Assembly: GCF_015831355.1 (NCBI RefSeq)
Contig: NZ_JADWYR010000001.1
Coordinates: 248,001-312,000, forward strand
Source of the DNA: Panacibacter microcysteis
GTDB lineage: Bacteria; Bacteroidota; Bacteroidia; Chitinophagales; Chitinophagaceae
Length of the DNA: 64,000 nucleotides
Reading direction: 5' to 3'
Position numbers and translations under genes: made by a program. Position 1 is the stretch's first letter; each line of letters opens with the position of its first letter. Below, piece after piece: positions 51,950 to 60,586 of this stretch. The notes beneath the pieces were generated by a model. It was not told the DNA's origin and made no database searches. It saw nothing but the letters and a program-made list of their open reading frames with translations.

Positions 51950-54253
51950 ATGGAAAAACAACCGGCAGATATATCGCTTACACCGTTGCGTCTTTCGCAC
52001 TTGCACCAGGGGCCTATGCAGCACAAGGCTGTAGGAATACCGGCAATCGTATCATCGGTAAAACAGATGCTTACTTATATGCATGCAAAAGACGCGTGGA
52101 AGGCTGCATTTGCGCTGAACCAGAAAGGTGGTTTCGATTGCCCGGGATGTGCATGGCCCGACCCGGATGATGAGCGTTCTCAAATCGGCGAATATTGTGA
52201 GAACGGTATAAAAGCCATTGCTGAAGAAGCACAGAAAAAACAGGTTACTGCTGATTTTTTTACACAACACTGTGTGCAGGAAATTGGTTCGTGGACAGAT
52301 TTTGAAATTGGGAAAAAAGGGCGGCTTACGCAACCAATGTTTTTAAAGGAAGGTGCCACGCATTATGCACCTGTTAGCTGGGATGAAGCGTTTGAAATAA
52401 TTGCCGGTGAATTGCGCAACAGGCAATCGCCCGATGAAGCCATCTTTTATACTTCCGGCAGAACAAGTAATGAAGCAGCCTTTTTATACCAGTTATTTGC
52501 CCGTATGGCGGGTACGAATAATTTACCAGACTGTTCAAACATGTGTCATGAGAGCAGCGGAGCAGGTCTGAACGATACGATAGGCGTGGGCAAGGGCACT
52601 GTATCGCTGGAGGATATTCATGAAGCGGAACTGCTGATTATTATGGGGCAAAACCCCGGCACCAATCATCCGCGCATGTTATCTGCTTTGGAGAAATGCA
52701 AAAAGAATGGTGGTAAGATCATTGCTGTAAACCCGCTGCCAGAGCCGGGTTTAATGTATTTTATTGATCCGCAAAACCCGGGAAAAATAGTAACAGGCGG
52801 CACGGCGCTGGCTGATCTTTTTTTGCAGGTGAGGATCAATGAAGATGTTGCGTTGCTGAAAGCGATTATGCTGCTGCTACTGGACGCGGAGGAAAAAAAT
52901 GAAGGCAGTGTTTTTGACAAAAACTTTATACACGCACATACCGCAGGCTATCATGATTTTATCAGCAACCTGAAAAACCATTCGGCTGAAGTATGCATAG
53001 GCCAGAGTGGTGTAGCAAGAGAACTGGTTGAAGCAGCCGTAGCATTGATAAAAGAACGCAACAAAATTATTGTGTGCTGGGCCATGGGCCTCACGCAACA
53101 TAAAAATGCAGTTGACAATATAAAAGAAGTGGTGAATCTTTTGCTGCTGAAAGGCAGTATTGGAAAGAAAGGTGCAGGTGTTTGCCCTGTACGCGGCCAC
53201 AGCAATGTACAGGGCGACAGGACAATGGGCATATGGGAAAAAATGCCGGATGCTTTTATGCAACGGCTGCAGGAGGTTTTTCATTTTGAACCACCGAAGA
53301 AACACGGGCTTGATGTAGTGGAATCTATAAAGACAATGCATGCGGGCAACGTAAAGTTGTTCTTTGCCATGGGTGGCAACTTTCTATCGGCAACGCCTGA
53401 TACAGCTTTTACTGCGCAGGCTTTACGTAATACCAACCTTACGGTGCATGTGTCTACCAAGCTAAACAGGAGCCACCTTGTACATGGCAAACAGGCATTG
53501 ATATTACCCTGCCTTGGCAGAACAGAGATAGACCTGCAGGATGGCAAGCCACAATTTGTGAGTTGTGAAAACTCGATGGGGGTGGTGCAGATGAGCAAAG
53601 GGGTTTTGCAACCACATTCAAAAACATTGCTGAGTGAAGTGGCAATTATTTGCGGCGTGGCAAAAAAGGCGCTGGGCAATAGTACTACTATAAACTGGGA
53701 CCTGATGCAAAGCAACTATGACCACATACGTGATGTAATAGAAAAAGTAGTTCCCGGTTTTGATAATTACAATGAGCGCGTGAGAAAGCCGGGCGGTTTT
53801 TACCTGCCCAATGCAGCAAAAGAAAAACACTTTAACACTAAAAACGGTAAAGCCAACTTCTCGGTACTTCCGCTGCCTGCAAACCGGCTGGCTGATGACG
53901 AATACATGATGATGACGATAAGAAGCCATGACCAGTTTAATACCACCATTTACGGCATGAACGACCGCTACCGCGGCATACACAACGAAAGAAGAATTGT
54001 AATGATGAATGAAGCAGACATGCTTGCTGCCGGGTTTACAAAGCATGCCGTTACAGACCTCGTTAGTTTTTACGACAATACCGAACGCGTCGCTTCAAAC
54101 TTCATTGTTGTGCCAATGCCCATTGCGCGTAAATGCGTAGCTACTTACTTTCCTGAAGCAAATGTGCTGGTATCAATCAACCAGGTTGCGCATACCAGCA
54201 ATACCCCGGCCTCTAAATCTGTTGTGGTGAAAATAAGAAAGCACAATACCTGA
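51950..54253 (+). CDS. FdhF/YdeP family molybdopterin oxidoreductase
   Basis: A 767-residue bis-MGD enzyme of the DMSO reductase family, resembling YdeP-type formate dehydrogenase-like proteins. It has N-terminal FDCPGCAWPDPDDERSQIGEYC, SWDEAFEIIAGELR, YTSGRTSNEAAFLYQLFARM, CSNMCHESSGAGLND, LLIIMGQNPGTNHPRM and a C-terminal molydopterin-dinucleotide-binding domain (MMTIRSHDQFNTTIYGMNDR). Substrate is unproven; formate oxidation is possible. FdhD is encoded nearby. No signal peptide, so cytoplasmic. Confidence 0.92.
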   Translation: MEKQPADISLTPLRLSHLHQGPMQHKAVGIPAIVSSVKQMLTYMHAKDAWKAAFALNQKGGFDCPGCAWPDPDDERSQIGEYCENGIKAIAEEAQKKQVTADFFTQHCVQEIGSWTDFEIGKKGRLTQPMFLKEGATHYAPVSWDEAFEIIAGELRNRQSPDEAIFYTSGRTSNEAAFLYQLFARMAGTNNLPDCSNMCHESSGAGLNDTIGVGKGTVSLEDIHEAELLIIMGQNPGTNHPRMLSALEKCKKNGGKIIAVNPLPEPGLMYFIDPQNPGKIVTGGTALADLFLQVRINEDVALLKAIMLLLLDAEEKNEGSVFDKNFIHAHTAGYHDFISNLKNHSAEVCIGQSGVARELVEAAVALIKERNKIIVCWAMGLTQHKNAVDNIKEVVNLLLLKGSIGKKGAGVCPVRGHSNVQGDRTMGIWEKMPDAFMQRLQEVFHFEPPKKHGLDVVESIKTMHAGNVKLFFAMGGNFLSATPDTAFTAQALRNTNLTVHVSTKLNRSHLVHGKQALILPCLGRTEIDLQDGKPQFVSCENSMGVVQMSKGVLQPHSKTLLSEVAIICGVAKKALGNSTTINWDLMQSNYDHIRDVIEKVVPGFDNYNERVRKPGGFYLPNAAKEKHFNTKNGKANFSVLPLPANRLADDEYMMMTIRSHDQFNTTIYGMNDRYRGIHNERRIVMMNEADMLAAGFTKHAVTDLVSFYDNTERVASNFIVVPMPIARKCVATYFPEANVLVSINQVAHTSNTPASKSVVVKIRKHNT

Positions 54254-54356
54254 TTTTGTAGAATTTATTCCGCAAAAAGATGTGTGCAGGAAGGCAGGCA
54301 GGATAAATTTTAAAAGGCACAAAAATTTCTATTGCTACTGTGTATAAACATCTTAC

Positions 54357-55442
54357 ATGGAAGCCATAGAAATAATCCCTGTACTTAATAAGCAAAAGAT
54401 AAAAAGAATTGGAAAAGATCCCGTAAAAGCTGCAAAGGCAGTAGATCTTATTTACGTGTCAGACGCTGAACCAGGTATACACCGCATAAGGAACAAAACC
54501 ACATTTGATTATATCCTTAATAAGCGGAAGCTAAAAAACAAGCAACAACTAGAACGCATCAAAAAGCTGGTAATACCACCGGCCTGGGAAGATGTATGGA
54601 TCTGTGCTCTTGAAAATGGCCACCTGCAGGTTACTGGAAAAGACGCGCTGCAACGAAAACAGTACCGCTACCACCCTTCCTGGAATGCGCTGCGCAACCA
54701 TACGAAGTTTTTTAAAATGGCGGCTTTTGGCAAGGCGCTGCCTGGCATAAGGCTGCAACTGGAAAAAGATCTTGCACTACCCGGTTTGCCGCAACGCAAA
54801 GTGCTTGCTGCAGTGATAAGCCTTATGCAGCGCACCAACATACGCGTAGGCAACAGTCTTTATGAAAAACTCTACGGATCTTTCGGGCTGACCACACTTA
54901 AAGACAAACACGTTGATATCAATGGCAGCCGCTTACATTTTACATACAAAGGCAAGAAGGGTGTATACCATGATGTAAACATACAAAGCAAACGGCTGGC
55001 CGGCATTGTAAAACAATGCAGGGATATACCTGGTAAAGAACTGTTTCAATACTTTGACGAAAACAAGGAGCGCAGAAGTATTGATTCGGGAATGGTAAAC
55101 AACTACATTAAAGAGATAAGCGGGGAAGATTTTAGCGCCAAGGACTTTAGAACCTGGGCAGGTACCGTGAATGCATTTATTGCATTTAAAGACCTTGGTT
55201 TTTTTGATACGCAAACAGAAACCAAAAAGAAAATTGTGGAGGCACTGGACAATGTGGCCAAAAGCCTTGGCAATACAAGAACGGTATGCCGGAAATATTA
55301 TGTGCATCCTATGATCATTAACATGTATGAAAATAAGACACTGGAGAAATATTTTGCTGATCTTGAGCATATGGAAGCTGACGATAACAAAGCTTCATTA
55401 ACCGCAGAGGAAAAGATGGTGATGAAAATACTGGAATCCTGA
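54357..55442 (+). CDS. DNA topoisomerase IB
   Basis: A 361-residue bacterial/poxvirus-like type IB topoisomerase that relaxes supercoils through a 3'-phosphotyrosine intermediate. GIHRIRNKTTFDYIL and IPPAWEDVWIC begin the N-terminal domain; the catalytic core has LMQRTNIRVGNSLYEKLYGSFGL in parts, KDFRTWAGTVNAF, and the nucleophile Tyr in TVCRKYYVHPMI. About the usual length. Rare accessory topoisomerase; neighbours are unrelated. Confidence 0.94.
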   Translation: MEAIEIIPVLNKQKIKRIGKDPVKAAKAVDLIYVSDAEPGIHRIRNKTTFDYILNKRKLKNKQQLERIKKLVIPPAWEDVWICALENGHLQVTGKDALQRKQYRYHPSWNALRNHTKFFKMAAFGKALPGIRLQLEKDLALPGLPQRKVLAAVISLMQRTNIRVGNSLYEKLYGSFGLTTLKDKHVDINGSRLHFTYKGKKGVYHDVNIQSKRLAGIVKQCRDIPGKELFQYFDENKERRSIDSGMVNNYIKEISGEDFSAKDFRTWAGTVNAFIAFKDLGFFDTQTETKKKIVEALDNVAKSLGNTRTVCRKYYVHPMIINMYENKTLEKYFADLEHMEADDNKASLTAEEKMVMKILES

Positions 55443-55479
55443 AGACAGCCTGATGCAACAGCCGTGTGAGAAAATAAAG

Positions 55480-55568
55480 CAGGTTGTGTATTGCTGAAAT
55501 ATTTGCTGCCGTACAAGTGTGCGACGCAACAGGCGACGATAGTAGTAATGCAGCCGGGTACACATAAA
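55480..55568 (+). repeat. GTACAAGAG-family intergenic repeat
   Basis: GTACAAGTGTGCGACGCAAC at 55511-55530 (one base from consensus), followed by GATAGTAGTAATGCAGCCGG and GTACACATAA. Confidence 0.9.
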
Positions 55569-55592
55569 TAAACCGATAATTTGAGGGAATAA

Positions 55593-55617
55593 AAAAGGGC
55601 ATCGCTGATGCCCTTTT
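55593..55617 (-). terminator. terminator of the PBP1A gene
   Basis: AAAAGGGCATC / GATGCCCTTTT stem with a 3-nt loop, with U-tracts usable on both strands between convergent genes. Confidence 0.92.
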
Positions 55618-55637
55618 CATTTTACAGAACCAATCTG

Positions 55638-58004
55638 TTACTGCCCGGATTTCTTTGGCATTATAGCCTTTGGTTTATCCGTGCCGTCAGGTAATTTTTC
55701 TTTTTTTGAAGTATCGGGCAACTCGCTTTCCGGTTTTATGTCTTCGGGCCTTGTTTGCGGCAACAGTTCTTCTGCGCCGTAATCATTTGATCCGCCATTG
55801 CCAACATCATCTCCTTCGGCGCCAAGGTCTACCGGTACATCGTTTATCCAGTCGTAGCTGATGTCATTTTGCATAACCTCGGGTTTTGCAAATACGGAGG
55901 AGCGATCGAGCGCTACGTTTTTATCGGTAGAAGCTTTGGCATAAAAGTAAGCCCACATAGGCAATGCAGCAGACGAACCCTGCCCGAGTGCGGTACTGTT
56001 GAAGCGAATAAAACGGTCGTCGCAGCCCGTCCATGTACCGCACAACAGTTGTGGCGTGTAACCCATAAACCAGGCATCACTGTTATCGTTGGTGGTACCT
56101 GTTTTACCTGCAATTTCTCCACTTACGCCATAACTCCAAATTCTGCGGCCTGTACCAAACTGCATTACGCCCTGCATCATACTGATAACAGAGTAGGCCG
56201 TTACATCGCTGATGACTTCTTTGCGTTGCGGCGTAAAAGTTTGCAATACATTACCGTTCTTGTCTTCAATACGGGTAATGTACATGGGCTTTACATTGAA
56301 ACCGCGGCCGGGGAACATGCTGTAAGCCTGCATCATTTCCATCAATGAAATTTCACCTGCACCCAAAGCAAGCGATGGGTAAGGATCGAGCTTTGCTTTT
56401 ACATCGCAATTGCGGAGAAAATCGATGAATCTTTTTGCACCTTCATTACCGCCGCCCAGTTGCTGCATGATGTAAGCAGTAGCGCAGTTCCTTGACGTTG
56501 CCAATGCTTCTGCCATAGGCATTGTGCGGCCGGTACATGTTTTGGGTGTAGCAGGTACCTGCCCAAAACCTTTGAATGTTTGCTGCACATCTTCTACCAT
56601 GGTACCAGGTGTAAAACCTGCATCTTCTATGGCAAGACTGTACAACAATGGTTTGATGGTAGAACCTACCTGGCGTTTGGTATTGAGGTTTACGTGATCG
56701 TATTTATAGGTCTTGAAATCTATACCGCCTACCCACGCTTTTACTTCACCGCTCAGCGGGTCCATTGCCATAAAGCCTGCCTGCAACATCTGGCGGTGGT
56801 ACTTAATGGAATCGTAGGGCGTCATGGTAGTATCTTTTGAACGGTTGTTGTTCCATGCAAATACCTTCATGGGTGTTTTTACTTTGAAGGCTTTTTTTAT
56901 TTCCTCTTCGCTTAGCCCTGCCTTTTTCATGTTGTTCCAGCGGTCTGAGCGTTTCATAGCCGCTTCCAAAACATTTTCGTGCCCTTTCCACACTGCACCG
57001 CTTTTTACATCGCTTTGAACATTCAGCAGTTTCTGCATGTAAGCCATATGTTTGGCTACCGCTTCTTCTGCATACAACTGCATACGTGGGTTAATGGTTG
57101 TGTAAATTTTTAAACCGTCTTTGTAAATATTGTAATTGCTGCCGTCTGCCTTTTTATGGTCTTTTCCCCATTTCTTTAACTCCTCACCCAACACCATACG
57201 AAAATAAGGTGCAAGACCGGCTGTTTCATCGAGCTTTTTATAATTTAACTGTATGGTCTTTTTCTTAAGGTCGGTAGCTTCTGTGGCAGAGAGGTAATTG
57301 TTGCGGACCATCTGGTCGAAAACAAGGTTTCTTCTGTCAAGTGCATTTTTGGGATAGATGCGCGGATTGTAGGTTGTTGGGGCATTTACCATACCAATAA
57401 GCACCGCCGCTTCTTCTACACTCACACGATCCGGTTCTTTACTGAAGAACGTTTTTGAGGCATTGCGTATACCAAAAACATTGTCACCAAATGCTACGGT
57501 ATTCAGGTACAATGTTGCAATCTCATTTTTAGTAAAGTTTCTTTCCAGCTTCACTGCTATAATGCTTTCTTTCAGCTTTTGTATCATACGCAGGAAAATA
57601 TTGCTGGTACCCCAGTTCTCTGTAAAAAGGTTTTTGGCGGTTTGCATGGTAATGGTACTTGCACCACCTTTACTGCCTAAGAAGAAAACGGCTCTTGCAA
57701 GTGATCGCGGATCTATACCACTGTGGTCATAAAAACGTTCATCTTCTGTTGCAATCAATGCTTTTATAATGTTTGGACTAATGTCTTTGTATTCCACATT
57801 CACCCTGTCTTCCAGGTAGTATTTGCCCATCAGTGTACCATCGTCTGCATATACCTGGCTCGATTGAGAGGCAGAAGGGTTTTGCAGGTCGCTGATAGAC
57901 GGCATGGAGCCGAATACACCAAAATCTGCAAGCAGTAATACGAGCAAAAAAAAGACAAACCCAAAAATGAAGAGCCGCCAGAGAATTTTTACTGATTTTT
58001 TCAT
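55638..58004 (-). CDS. mrcA: penicillin-binding protein 1A (bifunctional)
   Basis: 788 residues: N-terminal membrane anchor (FIFGFVFFLLVLLLADFG), GT51 glycosyltransferase (ALIATEDERFYDHSGIDP, GGASTITMQTAKNLF), and a transpeptidase with SxxK in GSTIKPLLYS, SxN in ATSRNCATAY and KTG in AGKTGTTND. It polymerises and crosslinks peptidoglycan. A Pro/Asp/Lys-rich tail follows. The start is taken at MKKSVKILWRL; an ATG 15 codons upstream is less likely. Confidence 0.96.
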   Translation of the reverse strand: MKKSVKILWRLFIFGFVFFLLVLLLADFGVFGSMPSISDLQNPSASQSSQVYADDGTLMGKYYLEDRVNVEYKDISPNIIKALIATEDERFYDHSGIDPRSLARAVFFLGSKGGASTITMQTAKNLFTENWGTSNIFLRMIQKLKESIIAVKLERNFTKNEIATLYLNTVAFGDNVFGIRNASKTFFSKEPDRVSVEEAAVLIGMVNAPTTYNPRIYPKNALDRRNLVFDQMVRNNYLSATEATDLKKKTIQLNYKKLDETAGLAPYFRMVLGEELKKWGKDHKKADGSNYNIYKDGLKIYTTINPRMQLYAEEAVAKHMAYMQKLLNVQSDVKSGAVWKGHENVLEAAMKRSDRWNNMKKAGLSEEEIKKAFKVKTPMKVFAWNNNRSKDTTMTPYDSIKYHRQMLQAGFMAMDPLSGEVKAWVGGIDFKTYKYDHVNLNTKRQVGSTIKPLLYSLAIEDAGFTPGTMVEDVQQTFKGFGQVPATPKTCTGRTMPMAEALATSRNCATAYIMQQLGGGNEGAKRFIDFLRNCDVKAKLDPYPSLALGAGEISLMEMMQAYSMFPGRGFNVKPMYITRIEDKNGNVLQTFTPQRKEVISDVTAYSVISMMQGVMQFGTGRRIWSYGVSGEIAGKTGTTNDNSDAWFMGYTPQLLCGTWTGCDDRFIRFNSTALGQGSSAALPMWAYFYAKASTDKNVALDRSSVFAKPEVMQNDISYDWINDVPVDLGAEGDDVGNGGSNDYGAEELLPQTRPEDIKPESELPDTSKKEKLPDGTDKPKAIMPKKSGQ

Positions 58005-58140
58005 GACAGAATTTAAACAACGCAATTTAGGTGATTTAATTACGTGCAAATATTATTCCGCCATTCACTTTAGCATTTTTGTAAACATTTGGGAATTGCA
58101 ATGGTGCAGCGTTTTGTATACCAAAAAACACCAGCACAGG

Positions 58141-58172
58141 AAAAAAAATTGGGGAAGTAAGAATACCTCCCC
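58141..58172 (-). terminator. terminator of the LytTR protein gene
   Basis: On the minus strand, GGGGAGGTA / TACTTCCCC (one G-U pair) with a TTCT loop, then AATTTTTTTT. A second small hairpin TTTGGAC / GTCCAAA lies at 58194-58215. Confidence 0.82.
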
Positions 58173-58224
58173 GCACCCATTATTAATCTATACTTTGGAC
58201 GTGCGACAGTCCAAAAACTTTAAT

Positions 58225-59007
58225 CTACGAATGTGATAAAATGAACCCGTTCAGGCCATTCCGGAAAGCGTCACCTACGGGTATTGAATGGTTGCCTATT
58301 ACAATTTCGTTGCGTGCAATACAATCGATATGTTGCAACGCAACAATGTAAGATTTATGTACCCGTATAAAGTTGTCTGCCGGAAGTTTGGCTTCAAACT
58401 CTTTCAGGTTTTGCAGTGTTGTTACAGGCGCATTTTTATCCTTCAGCCAGATCTTTACATAATCTTTCATGCCTTCCACAAATAAAATATCTGCCAGCCT
58501 TATTTTTAAAAGGCGGTACTCAGATTTGATGAGTACAAAGTCCCTGTTGCGCATCATCGCTTTTCCCCGCTGGCTACAGTACTGTAATGCATTGCTCATT
58601 ACCGAAAACAGGTCACCAAAAACAACCGGGCTATTGAGGTAGCTGAAAACGTCTTTGTAAAAAATGCCCGGCACCATATCCTTTTGCTTCAGTACAACAA
58701 TCAGTATTGATGGCACTGCAGTTTTTACCTGCCTGACCGTCTCTTCACTCATAATCGTTGCATCAACAAACAATACCGCATTATTATAGGTATGCATGCT
58801 CATCATACCGGTCAAATCATCATGTACCCTGCAAACATTTACAAATTTTATATCGCGCAAACCGCACAGCAGCACAGATACTGTATCACTATGTTTTGAA
58901 AGAATAAAAACCTGCAAACCCTGTTCACCTGTAAAGCTGCTGTTTGCCATGCCTGTAGCTGTAAGCTTTCTTTGCGCAAAACCATTTGTTAGTGTTGGAG
59001 GTATCAT
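58225..59007 (-). CDS. LytTR DNA-binding protein with receiver-like N-terminus
   Basis: 260 residues. The C-terminal LytTR domain runs from about residue 155 (DFVLIKSEYRLLKIRLADILFV, ENFIRVHKSYIVALQHID-like). The N-terminal 130 residues have a receiver-like secondary-structure pattern (FILSKHSDTVSVLLCGL, AVLFVDATIMSEETV, SILIVVLKQKD) but lack a clear phospho-acceptor Asp context, so it may be a phosphorylation-independent regulator. No kinase gene adjoins it. Confidence 0.82.
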   Translation of the reverse strand: MIPPTLTNGFAQRKLTATGMANSSFTGEQGLQVFILSKHSDTVSVLLCGLRDIKFVNVCRVHDDLTGMMSMHTYNNAVLFVDATIMSEETVRQVKTAVPSILIVVLKQKDMVPGIFYKDVFSYLNSPVVFGDLFSVMSNALQYCSQRGKAMMRNRDFVLIKSEYRLLKIRLADILFVEGMKDYVKIWLKDKNAPVTTLQNLKEFEAKLPADNFIRVHKSYIVALQHIDCIARNEIVIGNHSIPVGDAFRNGLNGFILSHS

Positions 59008-59202
59008 GTTGGTGGTGGTTTTGTGTTTTCCTATCTACTTTACAAAGCTACTTTTAGCGATGCCCCGTTTTTTATTTTTGAGATAAACAAGCCGATTTAT
59101 GCGACAAACAAATTTCCTCTTAAGAATCCTTTAACAACACCCAAAAAACACGCCCCCTTGTGTAATAAAAGCTGTATACCGTAGTCCTTTTGAAGAAGCA
59201 TA

Positions 59203-59285
59203 TGAAGCCGGCAGCATTGCTGCTATTGGGCATCGTTGTGTCACTCACTTGTACGGCTGTCAATAAACTCAGCAATACACAGTCA
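59203..59285 (-). repeat. intergenic repeat, GTGAGTGACAC sub-family
   Basis: GTTGTGTCACTCACTTGTAC at 59235-59254, the same core as the copy at 5570. The GAAGCCGGCAGCATTGCTGC end faces the LytTR gene start. Confidence 0.8.
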
Positions 59286-59319
59286 TACTGTGTTTACACA
59301 ACCTCGTGTTGTGGAACCA

Positions 59320-60579
59320 CTAATCATTATAACGTTTTACTTTGGTAAGCCACAGGTCCCTGTAACTGAATGTAACACCAAACTGTACATAATTTTCCTG
59401 TATCAGATTGCTGGCCGTAGTACCGCGGCGACCAAGTTCCAGGTTCAACATGTATCCAAATTGGCTGCGCCGCGCATTAAATCCTGCACCAAAAGAAAGA
59501 CCATAATCTTTTAGTTGCCTGCCATATGCGTGCAGGTAAGAATTGTTGTAAAACGCACCCGCCTGCAGAAAATATTTTTCTACATACCCGTTCATATAAG
59601 GGGTTCGCTTTTTATATTCAAAACCAACTGACATGCGGTCGCTGTTTCTAAGCTCATAGTTAAAGCCTTTGTAATTGAAATTGCTCCATAACTGTCGCTG
59701 GTAGTCTGCAGCAAAAGTGATTTTATTGTCTTTCACCAATGCAATGCCGCCACCATAGGCAGATGGCAGCGTAAAATAATTTGCCTTATATGTTTCCTTG
59801 GCGCTAATGGTTGATTCATCGTCTGTAACCTCGATATTGTAATTAGCATTCAGTTTGCTTTGCTGAGAAGCAACAGCGCCAATATTCAATGCCCAGTGTT
59901 TATTAATTGCCAGATCATATTGCAGGCCGCCCTTAAACAACACTTTACTGCTATAGATTTTGGTTGTAGTAACAACCGGTGATGTTGTGATACCGATAAG
60001 ATTTGTGTACAAGGTTTCTTCCTGGGTAAAATTGCCAAACAATATAGTGGCCTGTACACCTGCACGCAAATTTTTTGCAATGGCAAAACCATTACCAATA
60101 TAAGCCTGGTTAAAGCCACCTGAGCCTTCGTAATAGGTTGTTGCAGCAAGGTTTGTACCCTGCACATCTTTTGTGCTGTAAAAGGCATAATTGCTGGTAC
60201 TGTAAGGCATTAACCCTATGCTGGCTCCCCACCAGTCTTTTATTTTATGCGCAATTACCAGCTTCTCCACAGAAAGATCATCAGAAGTATTGTTGCCAGC
60301 GCTTACACCATTGCCTGAGTAACTTACATTCTTATAGCGCAACGCAACTTCCATCGTAAAATAATGCGGTTCAAGCTTGCCGTAAGAAGCCGGGTTTGCA
60401 TGATACAGGTACCTGCCCGAAGATAAACCGATGCCCGTATTAGCCATACCGGATGACCTGTCGAAAGAACTTTGCTGAATGTCTCCTATACCAATAACAG
60501 AATATGGAGACGAGGTATTTTGTGCGCCAGCATCTTTAATGCATAAGACGAATAACGCCATTATAAATATTTTCTGCAT
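59320..60579 (-). CDS. outer-membrane beta-barrel protein (FadL/OmpP1-like)
   Basis: 419 residues. The signal peptide ends CIKDAGAQ, followed by NTSSPYSVIGIGDIQQSSFDRSSGMANTGIG in parts, an opening typical of a conserved Bacteroidota barrel. YLYHANPASYGKLEPHYFTMEVALRY and the alternating strands to the C-terminal FGVTFSYRDLWL fit a 12-14-strand barrel. It begins 7 nt after the DUF4270 gene stop, so the two are cotranscribed. Transport substrate unknown. Confidence 0.82.
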   Translation of the reverse strand: MQKIFIMALFVLCIKDAGAQNTSSPYSVIGIGDIQQSSFDRSSGMANTGIGLSSGRYLYHANPASYGKLEPHYFTMEVALRYKNVSYSGNGVSAGNNTSDDLSVEKLVIAHKIKDWWGASIGLMPYSTSNYAFYSTKDVQGTNLAATTYYEGSGGFNQAYIGNGFAIAKNLRAGVQATILFGNFTQEETLYTNLIGITTSPVVTTTKIYSSKVLFKGGLQYDLAINKHWALNIGAVASQQSKLNANYNIEVTDDESTISAKETYKANYFTLPSAYGGGIALVKDNKITFAADYQRQLWSNFNYKGFNYELRNSDRMSVGFEYKKRTPYMNGYVEKYFLQAGAFYNNSYLHAYGRQLKDYGLSFGAGFNARRSQFGYMLNLELGRRGTTASNLIQENYVQFGVTFSYRDLWLTKVKRYND

Positions 60580-60586
60580 GTTGTAT

